Source of the DNA: Bicyclus anynana
Taxonomy: Eukaryota > Arthropoda > Insecta > Lepidoptera > Nymphalidae
Assembly (NCBI RefSeq): GCF_947172395.1
Contig: NC_069087.1
Coordinates: 8,327,107-8,391,106, forward strand
Reading direction: 5' to 3'
Length of the DNA: 64,000 bases
The translations under genes and the position numbers were made by a program. Under the pieces are notes generated by a model. It was not told the DNA's origin. It worked only from the letters and a program-made list of their open reading frames with translations, and searched no databases. Positions 22,801 to 35,000 of this stretch are shown here, in pieces. Numbering within the stretch: the stretch's first letter is position 1; every line of letters begins with the position of its first letter.

Positions 22801-25800
22801 AATCCGCATTGGGTCAGCGTGGTGGACTAAGGTCCCTCTAATTCTGAGAGGAGACTTGTGCTCAACAGTGAGCTGTTAATAAAAATGATGATTGTTTTGC
22901 AAAATGGTAGGTTATCACGGCCCTATGGGACAGAAATTGTTGTTGTCCCAGCTACCCCTGTTAGTCTCTTCAAAATATAGCTACTAACGGAAAATAAGCA
23001 AATTTAAAAATATTTCCCTGTAATAATCTAATGTAATGTGACTATATTAATTGATTATGAAACACGGCTAAAACTCACGTGATATTAGGTAATGTGACTA
23101 GCCGAATTCTCAGACAAATTAAATAGTTCTTTGAACTGAGGTCGTATTATATTCTTCCGAATTGACGGATTTTAATGTAGTTTTATTACACCAACTAATT
23201 TAACTATACCTGTACCTATTTTAAAGATAAAATAAAAGGAAATACAAAATTATATCTACAGACTTTAGGCTTCGTAAAATTCATCCGAATCGATATTCAT
23301 AGGTAAAGTGCCCAGAAGGCTGGTAGTATTGCCACTTTTTAAGGCAATACTGATTCTCTGACTAAAATATAGACCAGACTTCTAGTCACGGAAGGTGTCG
23401 ATTAATCGCTTTGCGATTTCTTTAAAATAGTTGTTTTTTAATAGAAGTATTAGTAGTAAGCGTTGGAAATGCATTGTGAACTGTGGTGAAAAAAAACGTT
23501 TTTTACGTGAGAGAAATCGAGGATGAAAGCTAGGTCAATAACAAATAATTGTTTAAACTTCTGACACCTTCTGATGTTTATTACCCAATCACGCCACATC
23601 GAGCGGTCCAATTAAAATACCGGAATAAATTATATTTATTATTATTATTATACTTATACAATAAATTTTCACAATTTATCGTTTAATATTTAATTTGGTA
23701 TGCTTAGACATTTAACTTATCTTCTCACTGTAAAAAATAATTTTAACAATTTGATTCAAACAACTTTATATATTACAAACTATTTTTGCATTACATTAAT
23801 GGATACATCAACTGAGATTAGGTTGCTGGAATGAATGTTGAGCCAATATTATTTTTTCAGTCAATTACATAATATGCAGTAGTATTCGATACTATACATT
23901 TACACTAGTTTGTTTGCTTTCCAATGCATAGTTGGATCAGAAAGGCAAATACATCGATCCGATTTATCTCTATACCAAATTTCATCAAAATTGATAAATT
24001 TAAGCCGTAAAAATAAACACACTCACTGTCGCATTTACATCCATACTTACTAGTGCAAATGGCGGAGACCCGCGACTTCGTCCGCCTAATTCAACTCTAT
24101 ACCAATTAAATACCTGCTTACTCCGGTCCTGTCGCAAAATCCATTCTTATCGGACATCTACTAGCTATCAACTACCACTCTGCCAAATTTCATCTTTGTA
24201 CATCATGAGAATATAGATAGAAGATGTACTATGAAGATTAGCAAATAACATGTTACAGCTTTCTAAGTAAATGGTATCCCTTTGCAGAATAAACATCGGT
24301 ATAACATCAGTGTTACACGGCTTCGGTAACATCAGACGCGGCGCCAGGCTCTGGTTCTTTGAGCTGGCGGTGGCACTCGCCTTCTACCCAGCTCTGAGGG
24401 TATACGCCTTGGTGCGGAATGTTATAAAAGGACATAAAGGTCAGTGTTTATATATATATATTACGCAATATTAAATATCAGGGAGGAATTCTTAGGGCGA
24501 TGCCTCATTAGTGTTTTGCGTTGCATCATCACAACGGATAAACGCATTGTATGCTGCAGATGCGTTCCGATATCGCACAACGTCGCATCACAGCATAAGA
24601 AGACGACGCACGTACCAAGTATCAACATTGCATACAAAACAAAATGTGAGCACTGTCCACAAACAAAGTAACGACTAACGCAGCATAGCACAACAACAAA
24701 AAAAACAGTGATTTTTTTATTTATAGAGTACTCAGGAGCCAATGGCGTAGTTATCCATGGGCTTGGCGATACTATGCCCCGGTGCCCTCAAGCTCAGGAT
24801 GCCCCCGAATCCTTACCTTGCGATCGAACTGAACATAGAAAAATTCGAAAACGGAAAAGAGCTGATGAATATTTTTAGTTGATAAAACCCAACCAGTTTA
24901 GATAGGCAGTGGGGCTCCATTTTTTTATTTGCTCCAGGGCCCTTGGTTACCTAGCTACGCCACTGTCAGTAGCACTCTGTGTTCTACTAGCGGACGCCCG
25001 CGACTTTGTCCACGTGGAATTTAGTTTTTCACAAATCCCTCGGGAGCCATGGATTTTTCCGGGATAAAAAGTAGCCTATGTGTTAATCCAGGCTATAATA
25101 TATCTTAATACCAAATTTCAGCTAATTCGGTTCAGTAGTCGAGGCGTGAAAGAGTAACAAACATTCATATCATCAAAATCATCAGTTTTCGCAAATCTCG
25201 GGGAACCATGGATTTTTTCGGGATAAAAAATAGCCTATATGTCAATCTAGAGTAAAATCTATTTCCATTCCAAATTTCAGCCAAATCGCTTCAGTACCTA
25301 CTAGCGGCGTTAAATAGTAACAAACATCCAAGCATCCAAACATACATCCAAACATATTTCTCGTTTATAATATCTTTCGCGTTTATAATATTAGTAGGAA
25401 GTAGGATTTTATTTCCTGACTACATAGATGCCTACGATTCCGTGGCATGCCCTCACTATAAAAATACGTTTTTAATAAAAGTTTTCAATAACCAACCTAC
25501 TCACTAATCCGACACGTTCCTGAGCTGTGGACGTGTTTAATTTAAAATTAAATAACAATGAAAATTCATCTCCAGTGATAATAAAAATATTGTTCTTTCA
25601 TTATAAGCAATAAATTGCAAATTTATTTTGCTATTCTCCGCTTAAAGGGAAATTACTTTCAACATAGACTTTATTTCGGTACCGGAACATCCTTCCTCAA
25701 CATTGGAAGGTGTTGAATCGACTTTGTTTTATTCCAAAGCTTTAATCCAGATTGGAAAACATTGTCTATATTGTAATTCGTACCTGGCAATGAACATAAG

Positions 25801-25984
25801 AAAAGTAAAAGCATCTACTCAATATTCTTTCGTAGCTAAAATTAGGTACTTAGACATAACTAGCGGACGCCGACAATTTTTCATAAATTTCGCGGTAAGC
25901 ATGATTTTTTTCGGGATAAAAATTTGCCTATGCTCAAAGGTCGAAATTTTTTCTATACTAAAATGAATCAAAAACAATTCAGCG

Positions 25985-26016
<32 letters not shown>

Positions 26017-29000
26017 TTCAGCGGTGTAGCTGTGGAAAGGTAACAGAGGCAGATTTCCTCATTTAAAATATTAATATGGATGGATTTACCACTAAGATAT
26101 TCATAACATGTTCATAACAGCCACTCTTTTTTTTAGCCATAGGACTATTGAATTTTTGCAGCCCTTATTGAACTTTGGAGTTCGATAGGTATTCCAGTTT
26201 GCAATCAATACAATTAAGTACCCACCTTAAATGGTGTCAATAAAATTGCAAGTTTTAATATTTTAGTAAGACTGTACAGGACTTAAATATTACAATTGTC
26301 GTTACATTAACTTTATTTCTGTAGAAGAGAAAGTTTTTGGGTTAAATTTGCCGACCTCTAAAATCTACCGCCCTAGGCTCCAGCCTACTTAGCCTACTGG
26401 TAAATCCACCACTATATATATATCACAAAGCTATTCATTCCTTCAGGTCGCTTGGTAATGTCCACACGGGTAAACAGTGCTACATTTTTTTTAATTTTTA
26501 AATAGTTGCATGGCATTGGCTACTCAAATTCAGGCGTCCATAAAAGAGACGAAATCTAGGAGGGCACGCCTATACAGAATCGAGGAGGACATGCCTATCG
26601 CTAATTTCATTAATTACCAAGTTTTGTTAATTATTATATTTCTTTTAATTATGTTCGTAGAAAAAGTATTGTATGCCACTGCACGTAATTAGCCATAGTA
26701 GCACTCGTGCTACAATAGCTATATAAAGTCGACCAACTTGAAAAACGTAATCTCAAAAATTGCATACTAATTCCATTGTTAGTAAATAAATAAATTTGTT
26801 GGTAATATATTAGTTAGTTAGTTCTCTAATTATCTGAAAAACCGTCTTTTCTGTAGCTGCTATAGTAATTGATTTATGAAATGTGTAAAGTAATTATGTC
26901 TATCCTTTGGAACCTAGTGCGTGCGTAATGGGAGAACACTTAAGTTAGTTAATTATTAGGTATACACTTGCCGAAAATTTATATACCTCAATGCAACACA
27001 CGAAAGCGAAAATTAACTAACTCTAAATCAATTAACTAATTCATTTTTATCTCTAATAAAACTTAATTGAATAAAACTATTTTAATGCAATCATTAAAAT
27101 AGTTTTATTAGTAGTTTTATTAGAAACACGTCTGTTCCTAAACCTAGACTATTTACATTGAAGAAAGAGTCAAAAATCTCTGGCCGATAATAACTCAGAA
27201 CTCAACAAGTGACAAAATAAGTGGTTTTATATAGAAAATTCACTCATAAAGATTTTTTTAATTTTCTCTGTAATTAAACGTTTTTTATATTGCTAGTATA
27301 AAACAAACTATGTCAACGTATCTTTTAAATAAAGGCTATGTACATAAATATTATGTACGAGTATATGTAATTGCAAAAAAAGGTATGGATGGGTAGGTAT
27401 TTAAATTTTGAAAAACTTTAAACGCTCGTATCTTAAAACAATGATTTTCGGGTTAACTTTTCGCTCTGAGGGGACGAAATTGATTAGTAGACCACACGTC
27501 ATCAAGATGAATTTGTTTCAATAGACCTCGGCTATATTTCATTGAGATCGGTCGTACTCGTCACAAAAATAGTGATTTATAATATATTTGCTAAAATACC
27601 TCGGTCAACAATTAGCATATTATAAAATTGCGATTTGCGGCAACTATAAGTTCTAATGTGAGATCAATTTTACACTGAAATATTGAGTGCAAATTGATTA
27701 TAGACATCGCCTCATCAAGGGGTCAGCTCTTAGGCGAGAGCCTTTCGTCGCGAGGGGCCACTGCGCTTCACACTACCTCCAATTAGTCACTTCGTTGCCT
27801 ATACACGTGCCACCGAACTAGTCCACTTCACTGGAGAGCGTTTAATAGCGTTGCCATGTTATAACGCTTCGCGGGATTTGTCCTTTCCACTAGCTTATGA
27901 TAAATTGCTATTTGTAATCTCAGATCATCACTTATGTTTATCGTTTGATTTTAATGCATTCTATTAGTATTATAAAGCCGAAAGTTTGTTTATTCCGTTG
28001 ACGAAATCGACGGCATCCGCCAGTTATGTAATCCATACTTCTACACTATTTTAATACAAAACAAAGATATTTTGTAGGTATGTAATGAATAAACTCGAAA
28101 ATTACTAGATCGATTTAACACGTAGTGACGTAGGCTACATACAGTTTATCCCCGTATTCCCTCCGGAATGGGAACTACGCAGATAAAAAGCGCAGAGTTC
28201 TGCTAGTATATGTACTCGTATGTGAAAGTGAGTTTGATTGTTTGTAACACTTTTACATCCAATCAAATAAATTACAGAAAAAAAAAACCTATTTTTTTCA
28301 TCAATGGAAAGCTACATTATCTCAGAATAACATGGGCTATATTTCATCTCAATATTCCCATGAGAGCCGCATGGGATAGCCGCATACTGACAGCTTTCTG
28401 GGCACTTTACCAATGAACATCGATTCGGATGAATTGGTTTGTTTGTTTGGGTGTGAAAGCGTTACAAACAATCAAACTCACTTTCACATACGAGTATGTA
28501 CTCGCTTTCAGAGTTCTGCTAGTATATGTTACTAGCAGAACTCTGCACTTTTATCCGCGTACCTAGTTCCCATTTTCGAGGGAATACGGGAATAAACTGT
28601 AGTCTATGTTACTCCGTGATGATGTAGCTTGTTGAAAGAATTTTTAAATCGATCTAGTAATTTTCGAGTCTATTCATTACTTACATATCTTTCCTCTCAT
28701 GGGAATATTGAGATGAAATATTAGCCGGATGCTGATGGCTCGATACCGTTATATTTCGAAGTCCATGCAAGAGTCCTATGTCCAGCTGTGGACGTCCATC
28801 GGTTATTAATAATGATGATGATTCCCATCAGAATAGGAACAACGCAGGTTAGAACGCAGGTCATCTGGTAGTATTATACAACGATCTTGTACCTATGTAC
28901 TATAAATATTTATTCACCAATTTAATCGATACCTAGTTATGCAGGATAGGCAGCCTTCATTTCCGTTTCTAGGAACCGTTTCCAAGTTGGTAAAAGTTTC

Positions 29001-32000
29001 TTGCCTCTCTGGTTGAATTCATAAAATGTTCGTTCTAGTTTAGGATTTGCCGGATGGTCACTGTACTTATTGTTTCACCGTAACGTGACCTTTACAGCGA
29101 ACAATGAGCTTTATATTGTGCAATATAGTAAGGGTTTCCGAACAAACAAGCTTTTAGAACTAAACGAAAACAATTAAAACAGTTGTTACTATTGTTTGTT
29201 GATCCAACACCTGTTTAACCTTTCATGCAAGACTATGATTAATATCTACCATTACTAAAGAGTAATTTATATTAACGTTGACAGCTAATAAGATTAATAT
29301 CAATTGGGCATTAATGACAATCGATTAGTGTTATATTACGAGATCGCCCTCATGAAATGGATGAGAAGAAAGCGGCCTTTCGCATGATGAGACTAGTGAT
29401 GGTAACTAACTGGCATATCAACGTTATTTTTATTATATATAATATTATGTATAGATACTAAATATAGGTAATTGGTCCCATTCCTTCTCTTGAAATCTAT
29501 ATGATGGAGGTAACAAAATAAGTACAGATACTAATTTACTAGAAAGCGCTCAGATTAAAGTACCACGGTATTCCATCTCCCTGCTTGTTGAGAATTTGAG
29601 TTGGTTCTCATCGCCTGATTATGGAGTTACAATTTTAAAATGATGGGTACTTATTTGTTAAAGTACTTGATCGCTACAGGGCCATTAGAACTATATAATA
29701 GATTCGCTTCGCTACTCCAACGGGTTGGCGGGATTAGGGATGTTTAACGTTTTGATGTTAGATGTCAAAAATGTGAATGATAATGACTGGCAACGACTTA
29801 CTGGCTTACTTGCTCTCCAATGTTGTACTTCTTAACTTGGTACCTACTTGAAATTTTTACTGAATATTTCATAGAAGAACTTTAAAGCTCGGTACTTTAA
29901 AACCAGACCCAGAACTCGAACCCAGAACAAAAGTCACAAGCTAATTACTGGAACAATACCTCAATCTCGCTGCTGAAGCGTAGTCTCGTTACTTAAGACT
30001 GGGACATGAAGATAGCAAATAGGTAATATGGATGAAGAAGCGCAAAACCTTTGCACGCATGCTAGCTGACTAGCTAGACTGGAGGCAGTACTCACAGATG
30101 CTCAGAGCAATTATGATTAGGAGAGAGAATAGGGAACGGGCCGAGACAAAAGAGAGAGTGAGAGAGAAATGAGAACTAGAGTGTCAATACGGAGAAATAC
30201 AGCGGTTCCGTGCTGACCGGCAGTTAATATAAAAAAAAATAAAAAAGGATGTCCTTATCCTTATCAGCCGATAGACGTCCACTGCTGGACATAGGCCTCT
30301 TGCATGGACCTCCAAGCTCAACGATCTCGAGCCGCCAGCATCCAGCGGCTCCCTGCAACCCGCTTGATATCCTCGGTCCACCTAATAGGGGGTCGCCCAA
30401 CACTGCGCTTTCCGGTACGGGGTCGCCATTCCAGCACCTTGGGACCCCAACGTCCACCGGCTCTTCGAACTATGTGGCCCGCCCATTGCCACTTCAGCTT
30501 CGCGACTCGCTGAGCTATGTCAGTGACTTCGGTTCGTCTGCGGATCTCCTCATTCCCATATCCATAGAAAGGATGTATTAAATGCATTTTTCTTTTCCAG
30601 GTTTATGTAAAATATGGGCTGCGTTTGGAATATTCTGCGTGATTGTACTAGAGCTAATACTGGTGGCAGTGCCTGTGAGGGATTTGGCCAACACGTACTT
30701 GGCGCTTGCTTCGGCAGTTTCCGTTACCTGTGAAATGGTAAGAAATAATTAATATATTGAATTTAATGAGACTTTCGAGAAAAGTCCAAGCGGTTATTAT
30801 CTAAAAAAACAAAGATTAAGTATCGGGATTAATAACATTTCATAAACAATTAATAATCTCGTACCTAACCTAATTAGATGCAAAAATATGTTTTTTTTTA
30901 GCTTCCTTACAATTTAATGTTTTTTAATTGTAAGCATAAACCCGAAAATAACTTAATAATATTTGTAATATTGTTTGACAAATTTAATGATATAATGCAC
31001 ATTGTGACGTCATAATTGTGCCATACATGCCGTTTTTGACCCCAAAAAAGTGTTATAATTGAAAGTAATAATTGCGAAAATGTTGGATATTATTCGAAAT
31101 AAAAAGGGTAGCCTACGTTCCGCTCCAAGTTCTAATTTACCTCTGTACCAAAATTCATCAAAATTGGTTTAGCCATGACTAACAGACAGGCTCACTTTCG
31201 CATTTATAATATTAGTACAAGTTAGTGTAAAGATTCTATAAGTTTTTTGCTTAAGTAGTTGAAACTCTAAACTTTTCACTTTAAAGCGTAGTTTTATGAA
31301 AACTCTGGTATTTATTTTCCTGTAGGTAAATTATATTTAATTCTATCTAATTCTGCCCATAAAAGGGTAAAATGTCAAAGTGAAATGTACAAGTTAGAAA
31401 GATATTTCTTAATTGCACGTCCTTCAGGCTTAAACTTTATCGCGCACTCTCAAAGTCGATCAATAAGATTGTAATGAACTCGACTTTAAGTTTAGTACGA
31501 GCATTGTGAGAAGTTATAAAATTATTACAAATCCTGCCGAGGATGCCTCGCTTAAAGGCAATAATATAACAATTCGATTACAGTAAAAGCTCCTTATTCA
31601 TGCTTCCTTTATTCACGTTTTCACTATTCGCGGATTAAAAAATTTCTTCCCAATGACGAAACTGACGTAAAATCTGCAAATTTAAACTTTAACTTGCAAA
31701 TACCTATTGCCGAAATTGCGAATGGATGGTTTAAGAATGCCACTGCTTAAAATCACTCTGAATTTTAACGCTTTTAAAAAATGTCAAGCAAGAAAAAAAT
31801 TCAAAATTCTTCAGATCACTGTTTAAGTTAATAACTTATATTTGTTATTTATTTATAATCCCATATAAAATACCATTCCATATTCAAGGTTTCTGTATTC
31901 GCGACACATTTAGAGAACGTATCCCCCGCGAATAATGAGTTTTTACTGAATTATTACTCGCTTTAAATAGGTTGTTATTAAAAGAAATAGGTATTATAGT

Positions 32001-35000
32001 AAGTAGGTATAGGATTTTTTTTTTATTGAACGATTTGTCTTTTGGATTAAACAGGAAATGTAACGTTATTTTTGGCAGTTTACAACCGACATTTTAGGGA
32101 GCACTTTACACGCCGAAATTACAACAAAGAAACATTGATTCTATAAAAACAGTTTATATAAACGCGTTAGATCGTTGATCTTATACTTTGACAGAGGGGT
32201 AACGTCTAAAGTGTTTTTCAGAAAGCATGGGTACGGCGACAGTTGCCGTATGATGTTCAGAATACTAGTACTACTAGATCTACTACTAGTAGTACTATTA
32301 CTATATTAGCTAACGCTGCGAGGTTTTACCCGCGTGGTTCCCGGTCCTGTTTCAGTAGGAATACGGGGATAATATATAGCCTTCCTCGATAAATGGGCTA
32401 TCTAACTCATAAGGATTTTTTTTAATCGGACCAGTACTTCATGAGATTAGTGCGTTCAAGCAAACAAACAAACAAACTCTTCAGCTTTATAATATTAGTA
32501 TAAATTATCGTGAATCGAGGCAAACTTTCAATAGTGAATTACCACCGTACCTATGCTGTCTGAAAAACACTTTAGCAAGTCAGATCCATCGCTAATCATT
32601 CATTTCATTTCATTGTGAAACTACCAAAAAGTGAAACGTGAATTTTTCTTCATTAAAATGTTAATAGTCTGATGGCTTTCGATGCATATGCGAGGTACCG
32701 ACGTACCGTACATATGCAAGATTAATATATTTGTCAGTCGTCAATGTTTCCTGGCAATAAAACATAAAAGCATATCCATGTAATCTTATCATCAATATTA
32801 ATATAGATGTAAAGCTAAACGACAACGAAGGACCTCATAAATTTGAGGCGGTAGGTACTTTTCTATAATCCATTACAAAAATGTCAAAAAGATAAATTGT
32901 TATCGGTTCGCCATAGATATTTCGGGGCACGCCAATATTTCGGGGAGCTTTAAATGCCCATATTGCCTTTTCGCAGAAGCGAACAGAGAAACCTTTTCCA
33001 CTAATAATATTACTTTCCATAATTATTACTAAGTATAATGTTATAGCTGACCCAACAAGCTTAGTCCTGCCATACCATTTGCTTTTACCTACCATCGTAG
33101 ATCGATCTCACCCAATGGCGTATTGTCGTACCCACTTCTAACAAAGTATTTTCCGACTAGTTGGAGGGGAATGGGAAAATTCCTCACATTTATAAATGAC
33201 TAGCTGATAGCTAGTTCCCGTTTCCGTAAGAATACGGGGATGTTATATAGCTTATAACCTTACTCGATATGGGCTATCTAATACTGAAAGAATTTTTCAA
33301 ATCGGACCAGTAGTTCCTGTGATTAGCGCGTTCAATCAAACAAACAAACTTTTCAGCTTTATAGTATTAGTATAGCTAAATATGGAAAATATTCTTTAAA
33401 AAAAGTTCTTATTAGTTTATTAGGTATTAGTTATATAGATGTCCTTAGAGTGATCTAAATTCGACCGTATACTGATATCAGTTAATTACTTTCATCATTC
33501 ATTTGCATAGAAAATGAGTTATCTTTAACACTAAGGTCATGTACCCGATAAACTGATGTTTATTATTATTATCGATCAATTGTGTCTGTCTCCGGGAGTA
33601 CGGACCACGCAATATACTTAGCTTCGTAGCAAGTGGCAACCCTTCGCTAGAGATTTTTTTTTTAAATGAATATTTACCATATTTTTAAATATGACCAATA
33701 TTCCCATTCCCTTCCAACTAGTCGGGAAGGACTGTATTAGACAATAGACCAACGGGGCGGGGATCGAACCACCACCCCTGCCTAAAGCCACCACGGTTTG
33801 AACTTCAGTTGCCATATTTACCTGTGGTAGGTATGGTAGGAGCATCAGCTGATAAACTTTCAGCTTGTCTAAAATGATGAAGGTCTGGGGCCTTAGCCAT
33901 GTAGCACGTGGATTATCTTTCTACAAACACTAACGCTTCGAAAACTAACAAAATGTATGGAAATGACAGATGCGATCGCCAACTTGATCACATGGCCTCT
34001 CGATAGTGAATGTCATTCCCATATATTGTTTTATTTTTCGAAACGTTAGTTTTTGTAGAAAGAGAATCGACGTGCCACATGGCTACAGTTCCTGGTCTTT
34101 TCATCACAGGCTATTAGTCACGTTTTTTTATTACAGATGTGTTATACTTAGTTTGAAATATCGGACTGATCGATAGTTTTATATAATGTGAGACATACGT
34201 AACATACGTAAGTTATAAATCGACAAAACAACGTCGAAAGTGAAAAGTAACATAAATTAGACACGACCCTCGTCAGGGCCACGGCTAGCCCGGTAAATAA
34301 CGGCAAAGCACCGGCTGCGGCTGACGAATCTCTATTACCATCCACCACCCCTTTCATTCCACGTCATTTATTTCATTACAATATCACCCTAATGATTGCG
34401 CCTTTCGCGATTCACATTATTACGTCGTGATTACAACTTCGCGTCGCTGGTGATTTCGTGAAATTATAGCCTTTAGGGAGCTTGGCCATAAAGTTATTGC
34501 ATACCTACCTATACTTCCGTAACTAATAGCAACTTTGGAAAGGAGAAACCCAGTCTTCATACAATCTCGGGCCCAAATTATACAAATAAGGAATTTAGGA
34601 CAAATAAGGAGAACTTATTTGGCCTTTTTTCAAAGTAATCTATATTCGCCGAATCAGTTAAATAATTTGACACAGGTGGGCAATAATTCCTATCTTTTTG
34701 ACATGAAATTCATTGCATTATCTGTGTCTCACTGACGACAGTATTAATCAGGATTTGACAATAACTTGGCATGGCGTATAATCGAAATATGATAATAATG
34801 ATATTTGACTAACTTGTCGGCCTTCACTGAACAATCTCCTTCGTGCCTTCTCTACTCGACACTGGCAAGATAAACCGTGCCCAGTAGGCACAAATGAAAG
34901 CCATAAATAAGGATTCCTAAGAATTGAATTGGTATTTGACAATGACATCTGATTCAATTCATCAATGCGGACTGACAATGTCAAGACATTGACAGTACGC

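Larger units (their letters stand above)
25410..30240. other. SOAT intron 2, mostly unassigned
   Basis: AT-rich intron with foldbacks at 27070 and 28060 (listed), an A-repeat fragment at 25860-25960, an RTE 3' tip at about 28745-28825 (CCAGCTGTGGACGTCCATCG), a GC-richer unclassified block at 27700-27880, and a GA-rich tract at 30117-30180. No conserved exon was found; the SOAT frame closes without one. Confidence 0.5.

Noticed and set aside
26510..26692. 60-codon frame with a hydrophobic end
   Set aside because: No splice context, no family resemblance, and an AT-rich low-complexity C-terminus.
30249..30581. 110-codon plus-strand frame next to SOAT exon 3
   Set aside because: It is the antisense of the RTE reverse-transcriptase fragment.
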